Source: Actinomycetes bacterium
GTDB lineage: Bacteria > Actinomycetota > Acidimicrobiia > Acidimicrobiales > RAAP-2
Assembly: GCA_021806045.1 (NCBI GenBank)
Contig: JAJZDI010000009.1
Span: 1 to 64,000 of the forward strand
Length of the DNA: 64,000 nucleotides
Reading direction: 5' to 3'
Shown one piece after another: positions 24,031 through 32,187 of this stretch (position 1 is its first letter; every line of letters starts with the position of its first letter). The position numbers and the translations under genes are program-made. The notes beneath the pieces are model-generated. The model searched no databases, was not told where the DNA came from, and worked only from the letters and a program-made list of their open reading frames with translations.

Positions 24031-25634
24031 GCGGAACGGAACGTCCCGAGGGGGACCGGTTCGGTCGCACCAGGTGTGGAGCGTCGCGGGCGGTCCATGG
24101 GGATGTGCTGTTCGGGCCGGAGGGTCCGGCGTGCGTTCTGGTCCATCACGGCCCGCCGGCGTGCCACCGCTTCGCGGGTGAGGGGCCGATCCGGCGGCGT
24201 GAAGTGCCACCCGGCAGCGTCTGACCACAGGTTCCAGCCGTCGTACGTCTTTTTGCGGTGGTGGTGGCGGCAGATCCGAGCCAAGTTCTCCAGCGTGGTC
24301 GGGCCGCCTCGGGCGAACGGGACGAGATGGTCGATCTCGAGGTTGAAGGTCGAGTTGCAGCCCGGAACGACGCAGCACCGATCGCGAGCCTCCAGCGCGG
24401 TGCGCAGCTGGGCATTGATCGTCCTGCCGAAGTGGAACACGCTCCGGATGTCGCCACCGGCCGCGAAGCAGAGCTTCAGGGTGGCATCTGATGCGAGGTC
24501 CCGGGCCATGGCAGCTGGGATCGGCACCGGTAATGCGCCGGCGATTTCGCACAGACCGCCCCGAGGCGTGCTCCCGTCACCGAAGAGGATGTCGAGATCG
24601 ACATGGATGACGACGGTCGTCTCGACGCCCCGTGCGGGGGTGACGGTGCCGGCCGGCTCCCCGCCCGCCGGCTCCCCGCCCGCCGGCTCCCCGCCTACTG
24701 GCTCCCCGCACGCCGGCGTGCTGGTCGTGCTCGGATCGCTCCCGGGCCTTGCCGTGGCACCTCGCTCGATCAGTGTGGCCAGCGCGTCAGCGGCGTAGGC
24801 GAGGGGACCCTCCTCCCGACCGGCCTCGCGAGCCGACTGGAAGTGCCGGTCCGCTTCGGCCGACAGGAGGGCCATGATCCGGGCGCCGCGGTCGGCAGTA
24901 TCGCTGCCCTCGTAGCGGAAGGCACCGGTCTCGTCTGTCCACGAGCGGAAGTGGCGGTGGTCGTGGTGCCGCCGCTGGACGGCGTGGTGATCGGTGGTCG
25001 GCGATGATGCCTTGACCCGGCGGCATGCGTTCTTCAGCCCGGTCAACGTGTCGGTCCGGGCGACGTCGAGCAATTCACCCTCGACGGACGGGTCCTCGCC
25101 ACGTGCCGCCCTGGCGATCTCGCTCGCCTGGTCGAGCGACACCTCGCCCGACCGGAGAGCTTCCGCGGTGGCCGGCAGGTCCTGGAGGTTGTCCGCCAGT
25201 GCCATCGACCGCTTCGCCTTGCCCACCGGGACCTGCTCCACGCCAGCGAGGTAGGTCGCTGCGTCCCGCGCGCCTGCCTGGTCTGCCACATCGGACGCGG
25301 CGATGACCCTCGTCAGAGCGAGCTTCGCCGCAGCGAGCCGCCGCTCCGTCGCCACGCACCGCCCGAACAGCACCCGTGCTGCGTCCGCTGGCACCTCGCC
25401 GGCGTCGGTGGCTGAGCACAGTGCCGCGAGCGTGCGGTCGCATTCGCCCAGAGCCCGGCCGGCCCGTTCGACATCGAACCGGTGTGACGGCGGGGGCACC
25501 GGAGAGGTCGCACCGTGCCCGCGTGCGGTGCGAACGGGGGCGCTCCACTCGGCGCGGAGCTCCGCCACACCCCCTTCCTGTCCGATGCCTCCTGCCGTCA
25601 CGGATGCACCATCGCAAACGGGTGTGACACTCAT
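24027..25634 (-). CDS. DUF222-HNH endonuclease family protein
   Basis: 535 residues. N-terminal DUF222 helices (about 60-340, e.g. CDRTLAALCSATDAGEVP, ATYLAGVEQVPVGKAKR) and a C-terminal HNH nuclease site: CCVVPGCNSTFNLEIDHLVP then NLARICRHHHRKKTYDGW. The family is abundant in actinobacteria; its role (nuclease, sometimes 13E12-repeat-like elements) is unclear. ATG 25634 lacks a clear Shine-Dalgarno; GTG 25568 (VAELRAEW) follows AGGAAGG and may be the true start. A 15-bp tandem array (24652-24711) encodes GGEPA units in the linker. A G-rich (GGGGTC)n tract lies just upstream. Confidence 0.85.
   Translation of the reverse strand: MSVTPVCDGASVTAGGIGQEGGVAELRAEWSAPVRTARGHGATSPVPPPSHRFDVERAGRALGECDRTLAALCSATDAGEVPADAARVLFGRCVATERRLAAAKLALTRVIAASDVADQAGARDAATYLAGVEQVPVGKAKRSMALADNLQDLPATAEALRSGEVSLDQASEIARAARGEDPSVEGELLDVARTDTLTGLKNACRRVKASSPTTDHHAVQRRHHDHRHFRSWTDETGAFRYEGSDTADRGARIMALLSAEADRHFQSAREAGREEGPLAYAADALATLIERGATARPGSDPSTTSTPACGEPVGGEPAGGEPAGGEPAGTVTPARGVETTVVIHVDLDILFGDGSTPRGGLCEIAGALPVPIPAAMARDLASDATLKLCFAAGGDIRSVFHFGRTINAQLRTALEARDRCCVVPGCNSTFNLEIDHLVPFARGGPTTLENLARICRHHHRKKTYDGWNLWSDAAGWHFTPPDRPLTREAVARRRAVMDQNARRTLRPEQHIPMDRPRRSTPGATEPVPLGTFRSA
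24652..24711 (-). repeat. Four-copy 15-bp tandem repeat in the DUF222-HNH linker
   Basis: Units of the type GCCGGCTCCCCGCCC on the plus strand, two identical and two slightly diverged, encoding GGEPA blocks between the DUF222 and HNH domains. Confidence 0.93.
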
Positions 25635-25685
25635 GTCCCGCGGTTGGAATCGCCGGGCATCGTTCCTGGTCGGACGTACATTGTC

Positions 25686-25729
25686 GGACCCCGGTCCCGA
25701 CCCCGACCCCGACCCCGACCCCGGTCCCG
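25686..25729 (-). repeat. (GGGGTC)n hexamer tract, possible G-quadruplex
   Basis: On the minus strand four successive GGGGTC hexamers are flanked by GGGACC and further GGGG tracts: at least five G3-4 tracts separated by two-base spacers. This fits the G-quadruplex consensus. It lies between dinG and the DUF222-HNH start, so it would be in the sense strand of the latter's leader. Confidence 0.85.
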
Positions 25730-25747
25730 ACAGCCGACTCCGGACCA

Positions 25748-27946
25748 TCAGTCGAGACCGGCGAGGAACGACGTCGCGTCGGCCAGGCTGGTGGTCCGTC
25801 GCATCGGCGGCAAGATGCCGAGGAGCTCCTTCCGGTACCCAGCCTTCGCCAAGCGGCTGTCGAGCACGGCGACGACACCCCGGTCCGACGACGTACGGAC
25901 CAGCCGGCCGACACCCTGGGCGAGGAGGGTGGCGGCCCGGGGGAGGTCGACGGTACGAAACGCGCTGGGACCGGCTCGATCGCGCCGGGCCTGGAGGACG
26001 GGATCGTCGGGGCGGGGGAAGGGGATCCGGTCGATCGTGACCAGGCTCAGGCTGCGCCCCGGGACGTCGACGCCCTGCCAGAAGCCCATGGTGGCGAACA
26101 GGCAGGTCTCGGGATCGGAGCGGAACGCCTCGGTCAGTGCCGGCTTCGGGAGGTCGCCCTGGACCAGCAGTGTGAAGGGGATCCGTTCCCGCACCGCCTC
26201 GGCCGCCGCGTGCATGGCCCGCCAGCTGGTGAACAGGGCGAGCGTCCTGCCCCCGGCCGCCTCGATCAGTGCGGCCATGGTGTCGGCAATGGCGCCCTCG
26301 GCCTGGGGCGAGCGCCGGTCCGGAAGGTCGGCGGCGACGTAGAGGAGGGCGTGATGCTCGTAGTCGAACGGGCTCCCCACGTCGATCTCGTCCGTATCGT
26401 CGGGCGGGAGCCCCAGCCGGTGGGCGAGCCCCGGCGGGACGGTGGCGGACGTCAGGATGGCGGTCCGTTCCGGCCACAGGCTCTCGGCCAGGATGGGCCC
26501 GACCTCGATGGGGGAGACCCGGAGGGTGGGGGAGCGGCCGGCGTCGTCGACCCACGCCACCTCGTCGTCGCCGATGGCGGTGAGGTGGTTGAGGTCGTCG
26601 ACGAGGTGGCCGCCGGCCAGCACGGTCCGGTCCCGGCGGGCACGGGCATCGCCATCGGGGTCGTCCCGGCCGCTGCCGTCCCGGTCGCCCGAGGCCCGGA
26701 GCGCGTCGACCAGCCGCTCGACCCGGCGCAGCGCCCGCTGAACGGCGACGGCAAGTGCATCCTGGTTGTCGGGGGCGAGGTCGCCGGGAGGGACCCGTCG
26801 CCCCGCCCACGGACCGAGCGCGGCGTCGAGGGCGGTCGCCGCTTCGAGCACGGCGTCGGCGTCCCGGTCGGCCGACGAGGGCAGCAGGGAGCGGGCCTGG
26901 GTGGCCAGGGCCCGGATGCGGCCACTGCCGACCTCCGAGCCGAGGCTGTCGGTCATGACGGCCTCGACCTCGTGGGCCTCGTCGAACACGACCACGTCGT
27001 GGGGTGGGAGGACGGCGCCGCCACTGGCCAGGTGGGCGCCGTAGAGGTGGGTGTTGACGACGATGATGTCGGACTCGGCCGCCCGAGCCCGGGCCCGCTC
27101 GGCGAAGCACTGGTTGCCCGAAGGGCACCGGAAGGCCCCCGGGCAGTCACGAGCCGAGATCGAGACGGCCGCCCATGCCGTGGGGGTCGGCTCGAAGCTG
27201 AGCTCGGCCCGGTCGCCCGTCTCCGTCGTCCTGGCCCAGTCGAGGATCCGCCTCACCTGGCCGCCGATCCCCTGGCCGCCGATCCCCTGGCCGCCGATCC
27301 CGAAGGCATCGGAGGAGGTAGCGGTCCTGCCGAGCCCGGATGATGGGAGGGACCGGGTGCCGCCGTCGTCGGCTCCCGGCATGCGTCGGTCCGCCGTCGC
27401 TCCGGCACCAGCACCAGCCCGCCCAGCACCAGCCCGCCCTGCACCAGCCCGGCCAGCGCCCGGATCGGGTTCGCCGATGCCCAGCAGTTCCAACTGCTCG
27501 TGCCCGGGAAGGACCTCGTTGCCGGGAGCACCGGCCCCGGCTTCGATGCCGTCAGGGGGCGCAAGCTCCGGCTGGCGCCCACCGGGGCCCACCTCCGCTG
27601 CACGCTGGAGGCACAGGTAGTTGCTGCGCCCCTTCAGGACGGCGAACGTGGGAGCCTCGCCCGGAGGCATGCTGTCGACGATGCGGGGCAGGTCCTTGTC
27701 CGCCAGCTGGTCCTGGAGGGCCTTGGTCGCCGTGGCCACGACGACCGTCCGCCCCGAGAGGGCGGCGGGCACGAGATAGCCGAGGGACTTGCCGGTGCCG
27801 GTACCGGCCTGGACGACGAGGTTGCGGCCACGGCGGATGGCGCGGTCGACGGCGCGGGCCATCTCCTCCTGCCCCGGTCGTCGCTCGCCGCCGGACGGCA
27901 GGGTCGAGGTGATCCCGTCCAGTACATCGGTGACGTCGCCGGCCAT
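25748..27946 (-). CDS. DinG/XPD-type ATP-dependent DNA helicase
   Basis: 732 residues, superfamily 2 Rad3/XPD group. Walker A AGTGTGKS at 47-54, DEAH box in VVVFDEAHEVEA, and motif VI QGVGRLVRTSSDRG. Four cysteines fit an iron-sulphur cluster: C112 (YLCLQ), C268, C274 and C280 (DCPGAFRCPSGNQC). The interval between C112 and C268 is about twice that in E. coli DinG and contains two 15-bp tandem arrays encoding GAGRA and GIGGQ units. Unwinds DNA 5'-3'; DinG enzymes also resolve R-loops and G-quadruplexes. ATG start at 27946. Confidence 0.92.
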   Translation of the reverse strand: MAGDVTDVLDGITSTLPSGGERRPGQEEMARAVDRAIRRGRNLVVQAGTGTGKSLGYLVPAALSGRTVVVATATKALQDQLADKDLPRIVDSMPPGEAPTFAVLKGRSNYLCLQRAAEVGPGGRQPELAPPDGIEAGAGAPGNEVLPGHEQLELLGIGEPDPGAGRAGAGRAGAGRAGAGAGATADRRMPGADDGGTRSLPSSGLGRTATSSDAFGIGGQGIGGQGIGGQVRRILDWARTTETGDRAELSFEPTPTAWAAVSISARDCPGAFRCPSGNQCFAERARARAAESDIIVVNTHLYGAHLASGGAVLPPHDVVVFDEAHEVEAVMTDSLGSEVGSGRIRALATQARSLLPSSADRDADAVLEAATALDAALGPWAGRRVPPGDLAPDNQDALAVAVQRALRRVERLVDALRASGDRDGSGRDDPDGDARARRDRTVLAGGHLVDDLNHLTAIGDDEVAWVDDAGRSPTLRVSPIEVGPILAESLWPERTAILTSATVPPGLAHRLGLPPDDTDEIDVGSPFDYEHHALLYVAADLPDRRSPQAEGAIADTMAALIEAAGGRTLALFTSWRAMHAAAEAVRERIPFTLLVQGDLPKPALTEAFRSDPETCLFATMGFWQGVDVPGRSLSLVTIDRIPFPRPDDPVLQARRDRAGPSAFRTVDLPRAATLLAQGVGRLVRTSSDRGVVAVLDSRLAKAGYRKELLGILPPMRRTTSLADATSFLAGLD
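27256..27300 (-). repeat. Three identical 15-bp repeats in the helicase gene
   Basis: Three perfect copies of CCTGGCCGCCGATCC (plus strand) encode GIGGQ-GIGGQ-GIGGQ at residues 216-230, inside the iron-sulphur region. Confidence 0.96.
27411..27455 (-). repeat. Three-copy 15-bp repeat in the helicase gene
   Basis: GCACCAGCCCGCCCA-type units (plus strand) encode G-R-A-G-A blocks at about residues 164-179, also between the first and second iron-sulphur cysteines. Confidence 0.94.
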
Positions 27947-27991
27947 CGCCCGACACTAACGGCGGGGTCTGACCCGGGGGGCGGGTTCTCC

Positions 27992-28753
27992 TCACCACCA
28001 CTGGATGGCCAGGACGACGGCGACGGCCCCGCCCCCGGCGACCACCACTGCCCGCAGCACGGCCGGGGCGAGGCGCCGGCCCACCGTGGCTCCCAGCTGG
28101 CCCCCGACGACCGATCCGGCTGCGATGAGCCCGGCCAGGACCCAGTCGACGTGCCCCACGACGACGAAGAGGAGACCGGAGACCAGGTTGGCCACCGTGG
28201 CCAGGACGTTCTTCGCCGCGTTCAAGCGCTGGAGGCCGTCGGCGACGAAGGTGGCCAGCAGGGTCAGGAGGATCACGCCCTGGGCTGCGCCGAAGTAGCC
28301 GCCATAGACACCGGTGAGGAAGACGCCGGCGTAGAGCAGGGGACCGCCGTGGTCGTGGTCGGTCCGGCCGCGGCGGGCCAGCAGTCGCGAGACCCGGGGC
28401 TGGAGGGCCATGAGGGCGGCCGAAGCGCCGATGAGGCCCGGTACGACGGCTCGGAACACCCCGGGGGGGAGCACGAGGAGGAGCGCCCCACCGGTGATGC
28501 CGCCGGCCAGCGTGGCCACGGAGAGCCGGGCGGTGCGGCGGCCCTGGCCAGCCAGCTCGCGGCGGTAGGCGACGGTCCCGCTCAACGAACCGGGAACGAG
28601 GCCGACGGTGTTGGACATGTTGGCGAGGACGGGCGCGTAGCCCAGTCCCACCAGCGTCGGGAAGGTGATCAGCGATCCGGCGCCGACGATGACGTTGGCG
28701 AACCCGGCGCCGAGGCCGGCCGCGATGACGGCGACGATCGCCCAGGTCGACAT
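27992..28753 (-). CDS. TSUP-family (TauE/SafE) membrane permease
   Basis: 253 residues, about eight hydrophobic segments. GAGFANVIVGAGSLITFPTL and the repeat-related GVYGGYFGAAQGVILLTLLA are the paired TSUP signatures. Likely exports or imports a sulphur-containing or organic anion; substrate unknown. ATG start. Divergent from uppS with 126 bp between starts. Confidence 0.9.
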   Translation of the reverse strand: MSTWAIVAVIAAGLGAGFANVIVGAGSLITFPTLVGLGYAPVLANMSNTVGLVPGSLSGTVAYRRELAGQGRRTARLSVATLAGGITGGALLLVLPPGVFRAVVPGLIGASAALMALQPRVSRLLARRGRTDHDHGGPLLYAGVFLTGVYGGYFGAAQGVILLTLLATFVADGLQRLNAAKNVLATVANLVSGLLFVVVGHVDWVLAGLIAAGSVVGGQLGATVGRRLAPAVLRAVVVAGGGAVAVVLAIQWW

Positions 28754-28867
28754 GGGGACGGTCTAGTGGTCCCGCCGCGGGGCGACAAGGCGGGACCGGG
28801 CCGGTCCGACCCGGGAGACGGCCAGCTCGCGCCGGAGGATGCGTGCCGCCGGCGGTGTTCGAGGCGG

Positions 28868-28880
28868 TAGGTTCGGTGTG
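28868..28880 (+). promoter_or_regulatory. uppS -10 box giving a leaderless start
   Basis: TAGGTT (28868-28873) positions transcription start exactly at 28880, the G of the GTG start codon. No Shine-Dalgarno is present upstream. Confidence 0.6.
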
Positions 28881-29659
28881 TGAGCACCACCGATCGCGTC
28901 CAGGACCACGGCGGGGAGACGCGCCACCACGAGGCTCCGTTGCGGGCCTCGGACGTGCTCGCCAGCGGCTCGGTGCCGGTCCACGTCGCGTGCGTGATGG
29001 ACGGGAACGGCCGGTGGGCCAGCGCCCGCGGCCTGCCCCGCACCGAGGGCCACGCCGCCGGCGAGGCCGCCCTGCTCGACGCGGTGGAGGGCGGGCTCGA
29101 GCTCGGGATCCGGTGGATGACGATGTTCGCGTTCTCCACCGAGAACTGGCGCCGGCCGGCGGACGAGGTCCGGTACCTGATGGGCTTCAACGAGAGCCTC
29201 CTGGCCAGGCGGCGGGACGAGCTGAACGAGAAGGGGGTCCGCATCCGCTTCGCCGGCAGGCGGGACTGGCGGGTGCCCCGCCGGGTACTGCGGCGGATGG
29301 ACGAGTCGATCGCCCTGACCCAGCACAACCGCCGGATGACGCTGACGATGGCGTTCAACTACGGAGGCAGGGCCGAGATCGTCGATGCCGTGCGCCGGCT
29401 GGTGGAGGACGGGGTGCCCGCCTCGAAGGTGGACGAGAAGGCCATCCGGTCCCGCCTCTACTTCCCCGACCAGCCGGACCCGGACCTCGTGGTGCGGACG
29501 TCGGGGGAGTACCGGATCTCGAACTTCCTGCTGTGGGAGCTGGCCTACAGCGAGCTGTTCTTCGCCGACGTGCTGTGGCCCGACTTCCGCCGGGAGCACC
29601 TCTTCGCCGCCGTGCGGGAGTACCAACGGCGCCAGCGTCGCTACGGCGGGGTGACATGA
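28880..29659 (+). CDS. uppS: Isoprenyl transferase (undecaprenyl/decaprenyl diphosphate synthase)
   Basis: 259 residues, cis-prenyltransferase. HVACVMDGNGRWA (catalytic Asp), TMFAFSTENWRRP, LTMAFNYGGRAEI and VVRTSGEYRISNFLLWE are all present. Makes the polyprenyl diphosphate carrier for cell-wall synthesis. GTG start with a -10 box seven bases upstream, indicating a leaderless transcript. ATGA overlap with the small membrane protein; with recO it forms the usual actinobacterial uppS-recO pair. Confidence 0.96.
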   Translation: MSTTDRVQDHGGETRHHEAPLRASDVLASGSVPVHVACVMDGNGRWASARGLPRTEGHAAGEAALLDAVEGGLELGIRWMTMFAFSTENWRRPADEVRYLMGFNESLLARRRDELNEKGVRIRFAGRRDWRVPRRVLRRMDESIALTQHNRRMTLTMAFNYGGRAEIVDAVRRLVEDGVPASKVDEKAIRSRLYFPDQPDPDLVVRTSGEYRISNFLLWELAYSELFFADVLWPDFRREHLFAAVREYQRRQRRYGGVT

Positions 29660-30000
29660 AGGCGGTCCACATCGGCATCGCCGGAGGCGTCGCGCTCTAC
29701 GCGGGGGCGGTGATCCTCGCCGTCGCCGGCTTCCGGCCGATCCTCCCCTTCGTGGTCGTGCCTCCCGTCCTCGTCCTCCTCATCGCGGGCGGAAGCGCCC
29801 TCGGCGGGCGTGACCACGGTCGGGGGCGGGGAGCGGTGCGTACCGGCGGGGTTCCCCTGTCGTCCTCGGGCCCGAACCCTCCCCGGCCCGGAGACGACAC
29901 CCCTGATCCCGGCCCGGTCGGACCATCGGGTGCAGCCGGCACGTCGGGTGCAGCCGGCACGTCGGAGGCAGCCGGCAGGGGGGGAGCGGGCCCGGGGTGA
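29656..30000 (+). CDS. Small two-helix membrane protein, unknown function
   Basis: 114 residues. Two hydrophobic segments near the N-terminus (IGIAGGVALYAGAVILAVAG and LPFVVVPPVLVLLIAGGSAL), then a Gly/Pro-rich hydrophilic tail ending in GAAGTS units from an 18-bp tandem repeat (29931-29984). No family recognised. ATGA overlap with uppS and GTGA overlap with recO mean it is translated as part of the operon. Confidence 0.78.
   Translation: MKAVHIGIAGGVALYAGAVILAVAGFRPILPFVVVPPVLVLLIAGGSALGGRDHGRGRGAVRTGGVPLSSSGPNPPRPGDDTPDPGPVGPSGAAGTSGAAGTSEAAGRGGAGPG
29931..29984 (+). repeat. 18-bp tandem repeat in the small membrane protein tail
   Basis: Two near-identical units TGCAGCCGGCACGTCGGG and a diverged third; in frame, encoding GAAGTS. 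Confidence 0.9.
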
Positions 30001-30719
30001 GCCTCTTCCGCGACCGGGGCATCGTCCTTCGGGGGATCCGGCTGGGAGAGACCGACCGGATCGTGACGATCCTGACCGAGGAGCACGGCAAGGTGCGGGC
30101 CGTGGCCCGGGGGGTGCGGCGCCCCGGATCGCGGTTCGGCGCCCGCCTCGAACCGCTGACCCACGTGACGTTCCTCGGCTGGCAGGGACGTGGGGACCTC
30201 GACACCCTGAACCAGGCCGAGGTGGTGGACACCTTCCGGGCGGTCCGGGAGGACCTGGACCGCATGGCCGCGGCGCTGACCATGCTGGAGGTGGCCGACC
30301 AGATCGCCCAGGAGCGCCATGCCATCCCCGCCCTCTACCGGATGCTGGCCGGCGCGCTCGGGGCGCTCAACGAGCGCCCCTCACCCATGGTCGCCCCCGC
30401 CTTCCACCTGAAGGTCCTCGCCCTCGACGGCTCAGCCCCGGTCCTCGACGGTTGCGTCTCCTGCGGCAGGGAGGACGTCGAGCTGGTCGCGTTCGACCTG
30501 ACGGAGGGGGGTGCGCTCTGCCGGGGCTGCCGTCGGGGCCGCCCCATCACCCCGGCTGCCCTGGACATCATGCGCCGCACCCTCCAGGGGGGCCTGGCCG
30601 GGGTGCTGTCGGAACCCCCGTCGGCCGTCGCCGACGAGGTGGCGACGCTGGCCACCGAGGCCATGGAGGTCCACCTCGACCGCCGGCTGCGTTCCGCCCG
30701 CTCCGGCATGCTGCCATGA
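29997..30719 (+). CDS. recO: DNA repair protein RecO
   Basis: 240 residues. OB-fold N-terminus (FRDRGIVLRGIRLGETDRIVTILTEEHGK), helical middle, and a four-cysteine zinc site CVSCGR...CRGCRRG. Loads RecA on SSB-coated DNA in the RecFOR pathway. GTG start overlaps the preceding gene; its TGA overlaps the ATG of a 30-codon micro-ORF that leads to phr. Confidence 0.94.
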   Translation: MSLFRDRGIVLRGIRLGETDRIVTILTEEHGKVRAVARGVRRPGSRFGARLEPLTHVTFLGWQGRGDLDTLNQAEVVDTFRAVREDLDRMAAALTMLEVADQIAQERHAIPALYRMLAGALGALNERPSPMVAPAFHLKVLALDGSAPVLDGCVSCGREDVELVAFDLTEGGALCRGCRRGRPITPAALDIMRRTLQGGLAGVLSEPPSAVADEVATLATEAMEVHLDRRLRSARSGMLP

Positions 30720-30808
30720 CGACTCCGGCCACCGATTCGAGCCCGGCCGCCGACCCGACTCCGGCCACCGACCCGCACCGGGTCCCACCGCCCGCTGACC
30801 ACCGATGA
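30716..30808 (+). CDS. 30-residue relay micro-ORF between recO and phr
   Basis: ATG at 30716 overlaps the recO stop (ATGA) and its own TGA (30806-30808) overlaps the phr ATG (ATGA). The 30-residue product is Thr/Pro/Ala/Asp-rich, with TPATD units repeated (codons from a repeat of ACTCCGGCCACCGA type). No conserved domain. The double overlap suggests a translational relay keeping ribosomes moving from recO to phr; whether the peptide has a role is unknown. Confidence 0.5.
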   Translation: MTTPATDSSPAADPTPATDPHRVPPPADHR

Positions 30809-32187
30809 CGACCACCATCGTCTGGTTCCGGCGCGACCTGCGCGTCGCCGATCACCCGGCGCTCCAGGCGGCCGCCGCCGAGGCTGGCGCCCACGGCGAG
30901 GTGGTGGCCCTCTTCGTCGTCGATCCCCGGCTGGCGGCCACCGGCGCCAATCGGCGCCACTTCCTGGCCGGCTGCCTGGGGGAGCTGGACGGTGCTCTGG
31001 GCGGGAACCTGACGCTCCGGTCCGGCCGGCCCGAGGTGGTGGTGCCCGAGGTGGCGCGCCAGGTGGGGGCGAACCGGGTGTTCGTCACCGGCGACTGCAC
31101 CGGCTTCGGCCGCCGCCGGGACGAGGCCGTGGCCTCGGCACTGGCGGCGGCTGACGCTGAGCTGGTCCCCGTCTCGTCCCCCTACGCGGTGGCGCCCGGC
31201 ACCGTACGCAACCAGGCCGGTGCCCCCTACCGGGTCTTCACGCCGTTCTCCCGGGCGTGGCGGGCGCACGGGTGGCGCCCGCCGCTGCCGGCGATCGGTC
31301 CCGCCCGCTGGCTGTCGCCCGGCGCCGCCGGGAACGCCGACGCCGCCGGGACCGCCGACGCCGACGCCGCCGGCCTGCTCACCCGGCCCGACGACGCGCC
31401 CGCTGCCGGGCTCCCCGTCCCCGGCGAGGCGGCGGCCTTGCGTCTGCTCGACACGTTCGTCGGTGGCCCCCTCGACGCCTATGCGGCCACCCGGGACCTC
31501 CCCGGCACTCCGGGAACGTCGCACCTGTCGCCGTACCTCCGCTTCGGTGCCCTCCACCCCCGCCAGGTCCTGGCCGGGGTGGGCTCGGGCGAGGGGCCGG
31601 ACGTGTTCCGGAGCGAGCTGGCGTGGCGGGAGTTCTACGCCGACGTGGTCTGGCACCAGCCCGGTTCGGTGTGGCGGTCGATGTCGCCCATCGGCGATCG
31701 GCTCCGGTGGGACGAGGGCGACGAGGCCGACCGGCGCTTCGCCCGCTGGTGCGCGGGGACGACCGGCTACCCGCTCGTCGACGCGGGCATGCGCCAGCTG
31801 CTGGCCGAGGGGTGGATGCACAACCGGGTGCGCATGGTGACGGCGTCGTTCCTGGTGAAGGACCTCCACATCGACTGGCGCCGCGGGGCCCGGTGGTTCC
31901 TCGACCACCTGGTCGACGGGGACGTGGCCTCCAACAACCACGGCTGGCAGTGGGTGGCGGGCACCGGGACGGACGCCGCCCCCTTCCATCGCATCTTCAA
32001 TCCGGAGGCGCAGCGTGAGCGCTTCGATCCCGACGGGTCCTACGTGCGCCGCTACGTCCCAGAAGAAGGGACAGCCGACTATCCGGCGCCCCTCGTGGAC
32101 CACCGGGCCGAGCGTGCCGAGGCCCTGGCCCGCCTGGCCGACGCCCGCCTCGACGTGCGGGCGGACCGGGGTGACCGCCGTGGGTGA
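30805..32187 (+). CDS. phr: Deoxyribodipyrimidine photolyase (class I cryptochrome/photolyase family)
   Basis: 460 residues. N-terminal antenna domain (TIVWFRRDLRVADHPAL), FAD domain with LSPYLRFGALHPRQV, RSELAWREFYADV, TGYPLVDAGMRQL, MHNRVRMVTASFLVKDL, and ASNNHGWQWVAGTGTDAAP. Repairs pyrimidine dimers with light, FADH and an antenna cofactor. ATG start overlaps the micro-ORF stop. A Ala/Asp-rich loop (GNADAAGTADADAAG) is another repeat-like insertion. Overlaps the hemW start. Confidence 0.94.
   Translation: MTTTIVWFRRDLRVADHPALQAAAAEAGAHGEVVALFVVDPRLAATGANRRHFLAGCLGELDGALGGNLTLRSGRPEVVVPEVARQVGANRVFVTGDCTGFGRRRDEAVASALAAADAELVPVSSPYAVAPGTVRNQAGAPYRVFTPFSRAWRAHGWRPPLPAIGPARWLSPGAAGNADAAGTADADAAGLLTRPDDAPAAGLPVPGEAAALRLLDTFVGGPLDAYAATRDLPGTPGTSHLSPYLRFGALHPRQVLAGVGSGEGPDVFRSELAWREFYADVVWHQPGSVWRSMSPIGDRLRWDEGDEADRRFARWCAGTTGYPLVDAGMRQLLAEGWMHNRVRMVTASFLVKDLHIDWRRGARWFLDHLVDGDVASNNHGWQWVAGTGTDAAPFHRIFNPEAQRERFDPDGSYVRRYVPEEGTADYPAPLVDHRAERAEALARLADARLDVRADRGDRRG

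Noticed and set aside
24027-27128. A single 1033-codon minus-strand open frame spanning the HNH and helicase region
   Set aside because: Only the part up to 25634 encodes the DUF222-HNH protein. The rest is an Arg/Pro/Gly-rich shadow of the helicase gene, which is read in another frame and has all helicase motifs.
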